Positions 34,318-45,900 are shown, numbered from the stretch's first letter. The stretch is DNA of 64,000 bases from Pipra filicauda (GCF_003945595.2 NW_024104504.1:434001-498000), one strand, 5' to 3'. Numbers and translations: made by a program. The notes: a model not told the origin generated them from the letters alone.

Positions 34318-36475
34318 TCATAGAATCATAGAATCAACCAGGTTGGAAAAGACCTTCGAGATCATCAAGTTCAACCCTTGATTGAACACTGCTGTGGTTA
34401 GTAGACCATGGCACTAACTGTCACATCCAGTCTCATCTTAAAAACCTCCAGGGATGGAGAATCCACCACTTCCCTGAGCAGCCCCTTCCAATGTCTGATT
34501 ACTCTCTCCGTAAAAAATTTCTTCCTACTATCCAACCTAAACCTCCCCTGGTAGAGCTTAAGACCATGCTCTCTTGTCTTACTGATAGCTGCCTGGGAGA
34601 AGAGACCAACCCCCACCTGGCTACAACCTCCTCTCAGTTGTGATGAGGTCTCCCCTGAGCCTCCTCTTCTCCAGGCTAAACAATTCCAGCTCCCTCAGCC
34701 TCTCCTCATAGGACCTGTGCTTGAGTCCCTTCACCAGCCTTGTTGTTCTTCTCTGGACACTCTCCAGCACCTCAATATCCTTCCTGAACTGAGGGGCCCA
34801 GAACTGGACACAATACTCAAGGTATAGCCTCACCAGCGCTGAGTACAGGGGAAGAATCACTTCCTTGGACCTGCTGACCACACTGTTCCTGATCCAGGCC
34901 AGGATGCCATTGGCCTTCTTGGCCACCTGGGCACACTGTTGGCTCCTGTTCAGCTTCCTGTCAATCCAAACTCCCAGGTCCCTTTCTGCCTGGCTGCTCT
35001 CCAGCCACTCTGTGCCCAGCCTGTAGTGCTGCATGGGGTTGTTGTGGCCAAAGTGGAGGACCCGGCACTTGGACTTATTGAACCTCATCCCATTGGAATC
35101 AGACCATCACTCCAGCTTGTTCAGGTCCCTCTGAAGAGCCCTCCTGCCTTCCAGCAGATCGACACTCCCCCCCAGCTTGGTGTCATCTGCAAATTTGTTA
35201 ATGGTATACTCGATGCCCTCATCCAGATCATCAATAAAGATATTAAACAGGACTGGGCCCAACACTGATCCCTGGGGGACACCACTAGTAACTGGCTGTT
35301 CACCACCACTCTCTGGGCCTGGCCCTCCAGCCAGTTCTTAACCCAGCAGAGAGTGCCCCTGTCTAAGCCGTGGGCTGCCAGCTTTTCCAGGAGAATGCTA
35401 TGGGAGACGGTGTGAAAGGCTTTGCTGAAGTCCAAGTAGACTTCATCAGCTTTCCCTGATGAAGACATCCCTGATGGTAGACCACCACAGCCTTCCCCTC
35501 ATCCACCAGGTGGGTCACCTGGTCATAAAAGGAGATCAGGTTGGTCAGACAGAACCTGTCCTTCCTAAACCCATGGTGGCTGGGTCCGATCCCTTGTCCA
35601 TCCTGTGGGTGTTGTGTGATTGCACTTAGGATGATCTGCTCCATAACCTTGCCAGGCACTGAGGTCAGGCTGACAGGCCTGTAGTTTCCCGGATCCTCCT
35701 TGCAGCCCTTTTTGTGGCTCGGTGTGACATTGGCCAACTTCCAATCATCTGGGACGTCCCCAGTGAGCCAGGACTGTTGGTAGATGATGGAGAGCGGCTT
35801 GGTGAGCTCTTCTGCCAGCTCCCTCATCACCCTAGCATGGATCCCATCTGGTCCAATAGACTTGTGAGGATCCAAGTGGCTCAGCAGGTCACTAACTGTT
35901 TCCTCCTGGATTACAGCAGGGGTATTCAGCTTCCTGTCTCTGTCTACAAGCTCCGGAGGCCAGTTGTCCTGAGGACAACCTGTCTTCTTGTTGAAAACTG
36001 AGGCAAAGAAGGTTTTAAGTACCTCGGCCTTTTCTTCATCTTTGGTGATTATGTTCCCCCCCAAGTCCAACAAAGAATGGAGGTTTTCCTTGCCCCTCCT
36101 TTTGCTATTGATGTATTTGTAGAAGCACTCCTTGTTATCCCTAACAGAAGTGGCTAAATTGAGTTCAAATTGTGCCTTTGTCTCTCTAATTTTCTTTCTA
36201 TGAGACCTAATTATATTCCTAAACTCCTCACACGTAGCCAGCCCCTTTTTTCCATAGTCAGTAAACTCTCTTTTTTCCCCTAATTTCCTTCAAAATTGCC
36301 CTGTTCAGCCAGGTTGGCCATCTTCCCCAATGGCTTGCCTTTTGGCACACTGGGACAGTCTGCTCCTGTGCATTCAAAACTTCCTTCTTAAAGCATGCTC
36401 GTCCCTCCTGGACCCCTTTGATTTCAAGGGCTGTTTCCCAAGTTACCCTCTGAACCAGTCTTCTTAGTCCATAGC
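34318..36475 (-). mobile_element. CR1 LINE, 2.15 kb, minus strand
   Basis: The left end has the CR1 3'-terminal repeat in reverse complement (TCATAGAATCATAGAATC) and the 'AGGTTGGAAAAGACCTTCGA' block typical of neoavian CR1. The element runs through the 3' untranslated region, most of ORF2 including the reverse transcriptase, and part of the region before it. The match ends near 36475, so it is 5'-truncated. It is the longest and least eroded LINE in the window. Its 3' end differs from the copies at 10941 and 21669, so three subgroups are present. Older LINE debris on the other strand begins about 375 bp beyond its 5' end. Confidence 0.95.
34621..36300 (-). pseudogene. CR1 ORF2 reverse transcriptase, broken
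   Basis: Read on the minus strand, the coding remnant is split over three frames. 36073-35363 carries the early reverse-transcriptase region (KSIGPDGIHARVMRELAEEL, then NYRPVSLTSVPGKVMEQII). 35468-35121 carries the first catalytic block (YLDFSKAFHTVSHSILLEKL), where the family usually reads AFD. The FADD box (codons at 35193-35182) is in the frame of 35088-34621, which holds the C-terminal part ([22 protein letters not shown]). Frameshifts are needed near 35490 and near 35270, and a TGA lies in frame at 35109-35107. Known: CR1 ORF2 encodes an endonuclease and a reverse transcriptase for retrotransposition. This copy cannot make the whole protein. Confidence 0.9.
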
Positions 36476-36849
36476 AGTTGTGCAAAGAAAGAATAAAGAA
36501 AAGGAAAAAAAACCCCAAAACATAAATACTTATGCTTCTATCTGTTTGGGGGTTTGCATTATCCATAAGGAATGAAACTTTCCTTCTCATTCATATATGA
36601 AACTAGTTTTGCCTGGACCTGTTTTATTTATGAGTACCAGATGAGGATCAAAGCAAGAAATCTGAGATGGTAGCTCACAGGAGGAATATGTGGGGCCAAG
36701 GAAAGTGAAAAGCTATTGCCTATTGATGAGAAAAGCAGCTGTATTACTCACACTCTGAAACTTTTATTTGGTGTTTACATTTATCCTCAGGTTTTTTTAT
36801 ATATCCTAGAGCTCAAAAATATAGACCTAATACATAAGACCTGATGAGA
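36476..36849. other. AT-rich spacer between two LINEs
   Basis: Nothing recognised. The minus-strand open frame 36258-36590 is mostly CR1 (residues such as WPTWLNRAILKEI) running on into this spacer. Confidence 0.5.
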
Positions 36850-37650
36850 TTCAAGCTGAGGATATTACAAGAGCTTGCTGATATGACTGACTGCAAGGGT
36901 GAGGATTTGACTAACAGAAATCTCATGAAGTTCAGCAAAATGTAGAGCTATGTACCTACGACAGAATAAACTTGTGAGCTGATACAGACAAGGAAGCAGT
37001 TGGCTGAGTACCAGATAGTCTGAAAACGATCTGGGTGTTACAGTGAACGGCAGGTCAAGTGGGAACAAACTGTGGCAAACCACATACAGAACTACGTCTG
37101 GCAAACTATGGTCAGCTGGTAGAGGTAAATGATGACTTTCAACTCAATCCCAGTAAGGCTGCACTTGGAATATGTGTTCAGTTTTGTGTCTTAGTACAAG
37201 GGAGACACTGAGGAACTGTGAAGTACTCAGTGGAAGACAACCAAGATAGTGAGGTGCCTGCCTGACAGAGGAAATTGAGAGAGCTGGTTTTTTTCAGTCT
37301 GTTGAAGAGAATGCTCAGAGGAGAATAAGCCTACAACTACTCCGACAGCTACAATTGCAACCGTGAAATTCTTGTCAATGTTTCACTGTAAAACAAGGAG
37401 CAACTGCTACAAGCTGTGGCTTGTAACGTTTACTCAGCATTAGGAAAAGCTTTTGTACAGCACTAAATCAGATCACACAGAGACGTTGTAAGATCTCCAT
37501 CTTCGGAGATTTTCAAGACTCAGTTATGGAAAACCATGAGTAACCTGACACAGTCACTATTCAAGCGTCCTGCTTCTTGACTTCATTGCAGAGGCTGAAC
37601 TACACAACCTCCCAAGGTCTCTTCTAACACAAAAAATACAGGTGGAAATA
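36850..37650 (+). mobile_element. Old CR1 LINE, 3' portion, plus strand
   Basis: The plus strand shows eroded CR1 landmarks in order. They are CTCATGAAGTTCAGCAAAAT (about 36923), GGCTGCACTTGGAATATG (about 37156), AGAGCTGG followed by TCAGTCTGTTGAAGAGAATG (about 37279-37312), ATCTCCATCTTCGGAGATTT (about 37493), and the 3'-end-like CTGAACTACACAACCTCCCA (about 37596). These correspond to the ORF2 end and 3' untranslated region of an old CR1 subgroup. No frame survives. It is in the opposite orientation to the much younger CR1 at 34318-36475. Confidence 0.8.
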
Positions 37651-38219
37651 TGAGTAATGTTTCTTAGCGAACAGTAGGAATAAATACTAAAACAGGTGCT
37701 GAAGCTATCTGGCTATGTAAACCGCATTTTAAGTAAGACAAGGGCACTATGTCCTGCACTGCTAAAATAAAAGCATTTGGTTAGTTTTCAGACACACTTT
37801 CCTTCAGCCTTACCTAAGACTGGGAATGGTTCTCAACAAATTCTAAACAACAGAATCTAGTGAACAAAACCAAATTTGTGATTTGACCCAAAGTTGACAT
37901 TAAGACAAAAATGATCTTTTTTAGTTATTACACATAAAATAAAGTATTATTTTCTGAAAACACAGTATATTACTTTCATGTGTAATTTTAAAAATAATTT
38001 TATTACTCCATGATATTAATATCTTATTTGCCTGGGTATAACACTTTGGTTATGTTGCACAAGACTAAGTTAGAAAAAGGAGAAGACCCATTATAAAGTG
38101 AAAAATTTGGATATTGTTACATGATCTATGTGACAGTTGCCAACTATGGTAATACAATGCTTACACATGAAAAAGGAAGAGATCATATTACCATATCTAA
38201 TTCTGAATTTAACACTGTT
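37651..38219. other. AT-rich non-coding DNA, nothing recognised
   Basis: Nothing recognised between two CR1 pieces. Confidence 0.5.
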
Positions 38220-38285
38220 TTGAAAAGGCTAGGCTAGATGACCTCCAGAGTTTTGATTCTTTTGGACACAAATTATTCTGTTAGT
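38220..38285 (+). mobile_element. CR1 3'-end scrap, plus strand
   Basis: GGCTAGATGACCTCCAGAG followed by AAATTATTCTGTTAGTC resembles the terminal part of the CR1 3' untranslated region (usual theme: GATGACCTCCAGAGGTCCC, then ATTCTATGATTCT). It is separate from the plus-strand CR1 that ends near 37650, because that copy has its own 3' end. Confidence 0.6.
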
Positions 38286-38867
38286 CTACTATTACTTATA
38301 ACAAATGATGGAGGATGCAAATAAATTAAAAGTACTTTTAAGACTTGCGAGCTTTGCTTGCAGCTGAAAAACCATCCCATTTATAAGCACACACACAAGA
38401 GGAGTGTAGATGACAAAAAGTGGGGAAAAGAGCCTTTTTTTTTCTACAGAATTAAAATACCTGTAAATCACTTAAATGTCAACAGACAAGTCTTTGAATG
38501 ACTGATGTTGCATAACAGAGACAGTAATGTGTTGTAGTGTGAGCTAAGGATACAGCTTTCTTCTGCACTCAAAATGTCTTTGGTATAGGGGGTTTGTCAA
38601 ACCCTTAATGTGAACAAAATGTGGCTTTTACACACTAATAGTAAGACAAGTGGATATACGAACACACAGATGTATCCATGGCATTTATAAAACCCTTTTC
38701 CTCTCTTCATATTTAATACTGGCCTTCACAACCCTTTATGTCATATCAGGTGCTATAGTACCACATGATGGATATAATCTAATGTGACAGTTTACAATGT
38801 AGCACATTATTTGGCAAACTGGGGAGAAAAGACAGTTGTTATGAAATTGGTTGTTAAAGATGTTCAG
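38286..38867. other. AT-rich non-coding DNA, nothing recognised
   Basis: Nothing recognised. Confidence 0.5.
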
Positions 38868-39023
38868 GTTTGCTTTGTTTGCTGAGTTTGTTTTTTTGTT
38901 TTTGGGTGGGGTTTTTTTGTTGTGTTTTTTTTTTTTGTTTCGGGTTGGTTTGTATTGTTTTGGGTTTTTTGTTTTGTTTTGGGTTTGTTTTACTCTGTGT
39001 GTGGTTTTTCTGTTGGTTTTGTC
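38868..39023 (+). repeat. T/G-rich low-complexity tract
   Basis: About 155 bp made almost only of T and G on the plus strand, in GTTTT, GGGTTTT and TTTGTT words. There are G-tracts of 3-4 at 38904, 38908, 38942, 38962 and 38981. It explains the hydrophobic 84-codon frame at 38851-39105 (Phe/Leu/Val from T-rich codons), which is not a gene. Confidence 0.85.
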
Positions 39024-40084
39024 TTCCTATGCATTTTTTTTAACCTATACAAAGGAAAACCCTAAGAGGACAGTTTTTATTTTAAAAAGCATAATTTATC
39101 TCTAATAGAAGAGCTAGGGATTTCTCCATAGGCAGCACATGTTTAAAAGGTGCAAACAATTAGAGACAGGCCCGCTAATAAGCCAGCAAAAAGAAAATTT
39201 GTACATGTTGTGGTGATGGTGCTTTCTCCATTTTCTTCACAGCAAAACTCCAGCTAGGCTACAGTATATTTCTGTACTTATAAAATAGGAAATAAAACCA
39301 AATGAAGTCCATGCTCAACTACTTTGAATGTATATACAAAGTTCTTGCTGTTTTGATGGCAAAATGTGACATTATATTGCTAAGAATATTTGCATTACTA
39401 ACGCATGATTGCATTAACTGTTGGATAGGTCAAAGATAAAAAAAAACAGCTTTAAACCATGGTTTTTCAGATTTTCAAAAGGATTTATTGTGGGTTTTCT
39501 AACCTAGAAGTAGATGTCATAACAGATACTGTCATGCATTTCTTCATAGAGTTGCAATGGTATCCCTCATTATAAATGTCTATATTTCTACCATTTAGAT
39601 TTCCATACATCAAGTGAAGTGACACATTACGCAAATACATGGGTCCAGGGCAAAAGATTTCCCCATTCTCTGATCAGTCTTCAGAACACTACTGCAGGAA
39701 GACAACTGGGGGTAAAATCAAGAAAACTGGAAAAGTTATATTCACATTCTAATAAGTTATAACTACAAAAATTATAGGGTGAAATGCAATCACTACTTCC
39801 TGGATCAAATGTGGCTGGCATGCATGGAATCTGTTCCATGGTAGTTCCCCACACAACACAGCCTGTAACCTTAAGCACATACTGAGAGAGATGAAATGGA
39901 GGGTAGAGTGGAGTGAAGACACTGCAGCCAGCCTCTATTGTAATACTTGCAGGGATGGGAAGCTTATGGTACCATGTAGCTGATAAACTACATTGCAGCT
40001 GTCAACTGAAGGAGACAGGAGATGTTTTGCAGCAGTAACCGTGGTGAAATAGCTTTCTTTGAATGAACTTGGTTCACTATCGTA
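39024..40084. other. AT-rich non-coding DNA, nothing recognised
   Basis: Nothing recognised. Composition becomes less AT-rich towards the LTR-like element that follows. Confidence 0.5.
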
Positions 40085-40850
40085 ATATTAACGCACACCT
40101 CCATCCCAAAGCCACCTGCCTCCAAGCTGGTCCAAGACCACCCCTCACTGGGCATGAGCTCTGTATTTTATTGGCTATATCTTTAAAAGCAAAGCAAGAA
40201 AATTTTCCACCAATCAGCAAAAAAATCATGTATGACTAGAGTCACTGAAGCTTCACCTAAATGTAAAGAAATAGTATAAAAGTGAGTTAGGGATGGGGAG
40301 ATGTTAGGAAAGACTCCATCATAACTGCTGGGATCAATTGACAGGCTGAACCTGGCTTCTACCCCGTAGGGATGCCTATTGGGTAAGAAATATACCCTAT
40401 GCACACTAAATGATCATCTCAAGTTAGGTTTTGTTGGTGGTTAGAGTTTGTCTGTATATTGCTTCAAATTCATTTTTGCTGTCAGTCACTATAACCAGCA
40501 ATCTTTGAACCTTAATCTGTCACAATTTTCTATTATCAGCGTGTTTGTTAATAAAACGTGTTACTCTGTAAATTGTTTAGCAGGAGTCCTTCAAGGGCAT
40601 TAGCACTTGCCAGCACTGGATAACATATTCAACAAAAGTGGGGAGATCCAGGGCGGGGTCCCTCATTCTAAATTATAATAAAGAATTCAATTCCGAAATG
40701 CTGTCAGCACGTGTCCCTGAACAAGTTAGTTGAAACACCTTCCTCCTTCAGCACTGTTTAGTGGAGTCCCCCTAACGGGACGCTGACAGACTGATCAGGC
40801 ACAAGGTCTCGGCTTTCCTGGGGCATTGGCAGACTGATCAAACATAAAGA
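40085..40850 (+). mobile_element. LTR-like element of an endogenous retrovirus
   Basis: The segment has the order of parts expected of an LTR on the plus strand. CCAAT (40210-40214) lies about 60 bp before TATAAAA (40275-40281). A long transcribed stretch includes CTACCCCGTAGGGATGCCTA. AATAAA follows at 40550-40555, a U5-like stretch containing GGGAGATCCAGGGCGGGGTC comes next, and a second AATAAA lies at 40677-40682. The wording resembles avian endogenous retrovirus LTRs that I have seen, but I cannot name the family. I could not find clean TG...CA ends or a target-site duplication, so the limits are approximate and the element may be truncated. No retroviral genes are attached. Confidence 0.55.
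40210..40281 (+). promoter_or_regulatory. Putative LTR promoter (CCAAT and TATA boxes)
   Basis: CCAAT at 40210-40214 and TATAAAA at 40275-40281 are spaced as in a classical RNA polymerase II promoter; a reversed CCAAT (ATTGG) lies at 40170-40174. Activity today is unknown. Confidence 0.45.
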
Positions 40851-43800
40851 GTTCAAGGTAACTGCCCTTTCATGTGACAACTACACTGTATTAAGACTGT
40901 TCTAGTCCCTTGATATCAATGAGGGTACAAGATATTTTTATTACAGCAACCCATTAAATAAAAAAGTATAATCTCAGGTTGAAGCAGCATAATTAAAAAA
41001 AAAATCATAAACTGAACAAAGAACACTTGAAATTTCTGAAGGAAAATAGCAACTTCTGATACACAGGAAAAAGAACCATTCTGTAAACCAGTGTAACTGA
41101 AGAAGACAGAGATTTTCACGTATTATGAAAGGCTTCTTTCACATCATAGTTTTATATCAATACAATACCACCTTTGGAGGGTAAATCTCTTATTTTATTA
41201 ATTATTATTGCTATGATTACTGCAAAAATATAAACAGCCCACTCATTATATGCATCTGATCATAATCTGTTCATTCTATCACAGTTCAGTATCCATTCAA
41301 GCATCACAGAAAGGAGAATGTATTATTATAACCATGAATCTTAGGTGGCATTTTGCAAAGGTTCATCTCTTGTTACGTTTCATTAACAGCCAAATAATAC
41401 AACATGATTAGGTATGCATGTCTCCTTTGGAATTATCTGAATTTCAGTCTTCTGGTATGATCTAAAGCTCTAATAATTTGGATGGTGAAAAAAGATCTGA
41501 AATGATACATAAAAAGACTGGTACCAGGGCTTATCTTGTACTTACTGACTTTTTTAGAATTTATTATTTTGTATAATTTTCAGAGATGACATGTCCCTAA
41601 AGCTGAGTTTTTTCAAAAATGTGCCCAAAACTCGAGGGGCTGAAAAACTTTTATACTCAATTGAACCAAGGCTTTTTTGAAGCTCATGCACATATACTTT
41701 CAGGAAAGCACAGCTGAACTCTGTGAATGCAATATTTTCAACCTCCTACAAATTTAAAGCCTCTGAAAGGAAACAAAAAAAGTAAAAAAATATTGTTGGA
41801 ATTACAGTGGATTTTTAAGTTTACCCATAACAAGACACCAGTTAGAGCATTTTTATATTTAAAAATCCTAATCATTGAAGCTGATTCTTTTAGTAGATTT
41901 AGAAACAAATAGAGAAAAAATTATATTTGAGCATCAGCCTGACATTTTATAGCAGAATAATCTTTCTTTATATTTTAGGTCATTCACAAGCTCACTGGAA
42001 AGATGTCGAATAATGTAGCAGTATGAATGTTTATATCTCTGTGAAAGACACTCACTACTGACTAACACCCCTGCATTTTCTATTACATGATGTCTAATTA
42101 AGCCCCATGATGCCACTCTCAAATCTGACAAAGCAGAGATAATTCTTGACATTTTCAAAAACTTGGCTTATGTTCCCCTTCTTTTTACAGTGACACAAGC
42201 TGGGGCTTCAAACTGATAATGACATTGCAGCGAGTTTCTGGTTTTTTAGTCTTTTTCAAACAGTAGTTTACTCAGAAGGAAAGGAATCACACAGACCCTT
42301 ATTTGCCGTTGCAATCTTCAAGCACAGAACCATGGCAGCCAAAAGACCAAATTTTGCCCTTACTTGCCTCAGTTCAACTCCCACCAAAATCAATTGAAAT
42401 TATGTTATGTTACCCAGGGAGTGATTGGGTCCATAGCACACAGAGAGAGCTGTCTCAGCACATATGAGGTGAGAGGTCATGTCACTTCAATTGTCCCTAA
42501 CTTCTTTCAGCACTAGACAAACATCAAGAGACAAACACAAAGCAGTAAAATAGCAATAGTAATACTCAGTGTCCTGACACTGTCCCTGTCACTACTGCTC
42601 CTCTAATCCAGCCATAATGCAGAATTTTCTCTACCACATGTGGTGCCTCACATCTACCTTTCTTGGACAGCAGCAGGAGGCAGACCAGCAATATTTGGAG
42701 GCTGTCTTTAATTTGAGACTTATCTCTTTAAAATGAAAATTGGCTTTTCAGATAGAAGAATAAGGACAAGGATAAAAAAGGTCCTTCATATGCTTCTGAA
42801 ATTATGAAAATTAACAGAGAAGAATATGCTTTCCTTTAAAAAAAAAAAAAGTCCAAAACAAAACAACAAACATCTTTTCATTGCTTTGTTTGCATTACTT
42901 AAAGGATATCAATACACCTTCCCTGTCCTGGTAATAGCATTGTGTTCCTATTTATTTTACTCTGTTTGCTATGACACTAGCCAGAGACTAAACAAAACCA
43001 GTTTCTCCGTTATTAGAAACAATAAAAAGAATTGCTAATGACTTACACAATTTTTCCACAAATGTCCTACAATGATCAGGAATTGGCCTGAAGATTTTAG
43101 GGAAAAAAATTAATAAAACTCAACTAAAAGTACAGAAAGCTATAAAAATCTCATTAGTATATGATTTAAGAAGTCATAATTTGCCATTTTGTTTCTCAGT
43201 CTCCTGGAGAAAGGCGAGTCTAATGCAAAAGTCATTAATATTTTCAACTGTAAATTCCTGAGACCTGTGTACCAATAGTAAAATATCTTGCTTTTCTTCT
43301 ATTTTCTTCTAGAAATTGCTTTAATACAGTTTTACAAGAGACATCATTTTTTTCAGACTGTGTCCCAATTCACCCTGCAAACACAGACAACAAAACCTAA
43401 TTATTTTCAACCCCAGCCTCTACCCAACTATATCTTTTGAAAGTAGACTTGAAATCAGTGGAAAATTACATCTTAGATTGGATTTCATGCTTATCACAAT
43501 TTTTCCCTATCTTTCTATCTATTTTATTTAATCATTTCACATCTTTCAGAAGTCATAAGTTACAAAGAAAAAAAGAATTCACCATAGAAAGATTTAAAAT
43601 ATATAAAGAATATCACAATTACAGTTATGGACTTAGTCATTTGAGCAATCAAGCTAAAGAGCACACAGTAATCTAACTTATTCCTGAGCAAAAGTAGAGT
43701 TTCAACAGACATAATCTCTCTTCCAACACAAATTTACAGACTAGAAGATAAAGCTATTTGCAATTAGTTTATTTTTACGTTGGTTTATTATTTTAATTAT

Positions 43801-44294
43801 TACAGCATTAAGGTTCTAGTGAAACCAAGTGCTGGGGAGCCATGAAATAAGGAAAGGCTCCTGATTTTATTAAGTCTTGCAAAATTCTCTGATCAGCTGT
43901 AATAAATACAGTTCACTGGGATTCCATTTCAACATTTTTTAAAAGAAGCAGGATTTGGGAAGCTCACTTTATAAGAAGAAAAAGGGTAAAGAAGCTCCAA
44001 AGACAAATGTAATAAATTCCTTCATTTAATGCAAACCAATAAAGTGCAGTAGCTTGTTTTTAGTGTTTCCTCCTACTTTTATATTGTGCTCCTAACACTC
44101 TCACATTTAAATGGTCAGAGATATTCCCATAGGACACACCCACTGACATGACAGTGATTTACATCCTTTTGTAAAGAGACTATGTGTACCCTTGATATCA
44201 ATTAAGTTTCAGGCAGTATAACAGCCTAATAATCATCTTGACCAGAACAAGGAAACCTATTTGCATATATTTGTAGACTCTTAAATTCTTTACT
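40851..44294. other. AT-rich non-coding DNA, nothing recognised
   Basis: No repeat family, RNA gene or coding frame recognised. An A-run lies at about 42838-42851. Frames at 42826-43038 and 43437-43676 show no domain. Confidence 0.5.
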
Positions 44295-44328
44295 GTAATG
44301 TGAAGTAAAACACTGTTTTTCACATTAC
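44295..44328. repeat. 10-bp perfect inverted repeat (hairpin)
   Basis: GTAATGTGAA (44295-44304) and TTCACATTAC (44319-44328) are exact reverse complements. Within the 14-nt centre, AAAC (44308-44311) can also pair with GTTT (44315-44318), leaving a 3-nt loop. The whole 34-nt unit could fold as a bulged hairpin. It is too short for a standard microRNA precursor. Confidence 0.7.
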
Positions 44329-45132
44329 TTCAAACAGATCACAGGAACTACAGGCCTGAAAATCATCATTTGCTAAGGAAAGGACACCCATTAGAAGTTT
44401 TATAAATACACTAATACAGCATATTATTCTTTCCCCAAAGATAACATTAGAGGTTTCTGTGTGAACTCTTGAACATTGGGAAGAAAGACTGCAATTTTCT
44501 CTAGAAATTTTATAGGACTATTTGCATGGCAATGAAAAAGCTGAATTCAGGTTTGATGCATTTCTATTTGTGTTTTTCAGATCAAATAATTGGTAGAAGA
44601 GATATTACTTATGCAAAAGAGATTCAAGTGAACTGTTTTCTTGAGACTTTCTTGAGTGACTCTTAACAATGACTAGCTTGATTTGACAGCTTGTCTGTCC
44701 TTAAGTAAAGCTAGATGACAGTCATCCCCAAAAGCATTTGATTAGTTTATCATTACCTGTGTCTATGTTTAGGAGATGTTTTCGAAGTACTTTGCTTCAG
44801 TACTCAGTGAAAATTGTCACCATATAATGTGATGTGTGCAACTCTGTTGTTCAAGTTACTCCTAAGTTCTTTCAAAATTTTATAACAGTTTCTTTCATCA
44901 ATGAAATAAGTTTAGATCACCTGTAAAGTACAATATTTGGGTTGATTTTTAAAATAGAGGGAATTCTGGGAATATCTGGAAAAGTAAGTTGCAACAAACG
45001 CATATTAGGTAGAGAGAGGGCTGAGAAAATAGCAGTATGTTACGACCTGCCCTCAAAGACAAGGATAACTCAGGTCCTTGTTAATATATTCCTTGAATCA
45101 GATTAGAGTGAAATGACACTGAATTATCAGTT
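44329..45132. other. AT-rich non-coding DNA, nothing recognised
   Basis: Nothing recognised. Confidence 0.5.
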
Positions 45133-45166
45133 TTTATAAATATATACATATATATTTATATATAGG
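45133..45166. repeat. Short interrupted AT microsatellite
   Basis: TATAAATATATACATATATA and similar words; a simple repeat. Confidence 0.8.
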
Positions 45167-45339
45167 GTTTATTTTAGAACAATTTGGTTGCAATTTGGTG
45201 TGTAGCTGGTTTGGTTATTATCTGTAGAATTATAGCAATATGAAAGCATAAAATATCACTTAAGAAAAAATAAAACAGAAAGAAAGAAAGAGAAAGAAGT
45301 TATAAAAGTAGATGGTAGAGAGGAAATATATCACCACCT

Positions 45340-45900
45340 GTTGGTGCAGTGATGAGACTTGATTGTTGCAATTTCAATTTCCATTGGTCAAAGTGATCTT
45401 CACAGTCTTGATCCACCGTGGGGGGGGGTGGGGGGGTGGGGGGGGGCAGAAGCCCACAAAGTCCAATGGGTTAATATACGTTCAGGTTTACTTGGGAATA
45501 TCGAGGTGCCTCCCCTGGGTGGGGAGGGCAGTTTTACAGTCTGTTGCAACACTGTGGAACTATTGCAACACTATGGATCATGTGCTGCCCTCTTGTGGAA
45601 GACTCCAGAAATTAGTTTGGCGGCCTTTTAGGCATCTTTGATTGCTTAGGACCCCTTCTAAGACATGACAGCTGCCTCTCACACCAGCCAGTGTAGTTGA
45701 ACCAGTTATGCCCCATCAGAAGGGATGAATACCTTCAGGCCTACATGTGAATGTCCAAGTACTTCCCCAGTGGTAGTATTCACACCTGAGCCAGTTGTGT
45801 AAGGGAGGACACTGGAATGATAAAAAGCATTATACTATCTAGCAGCATCTGCTTCTTATCAGCTTCTTCCCTTATCTGGTTCAAAAATCTAGCTTGTTGC
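45340..45900 (-). mobile_element. Possible LTR or other repeat, tentative minus strand
   Basis: The composition changes from AT-rich to mixed. The segment reads like a retroviral LTR in reverse: ACGTTCAGGTTTACTTGGG followed by AGGTGCCTCCCCTGGGTGGG (about 45479-45523) resembles the repeat/U5 part of avian class II LTRs on the other strand. I see no clear TATA or polyadenylation signal and no matching ends. A GAAA-rich run (about 45280-45299) precedes it. It could equally be unique DNA. A G-tract (45420-45446) and a CTCF-like motif (45587-45598) lie inside. Confidence 0.3.
45420..45446 (+). repeat. G9-T-G7-T-G9 tract
   Basis: G runs at 45420-45428, 45430-45436 and 45438-45446 are separated by single T residues, 25 G in 27 bases. 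The run can fold into G-quadruplexes in many registers on the plus strand. Its exact length is also the kind of feature that sequencing and assembly get wrong. Confidence 0.9.

Noticed and set aside
34939..36001. Plus-strand frames of 95-109 codons at 34939-35268 and 35714-36001
   Set aside because: They are antisense to CR1 ORF2 on the minus strand.
38851..39105. 84-residue hydrophobic frame that looks like a membrane protein
   Set aside because: It is produced by the T/G-rich low-complexity tract, where T-rich codons give Phe, Leu and Val.
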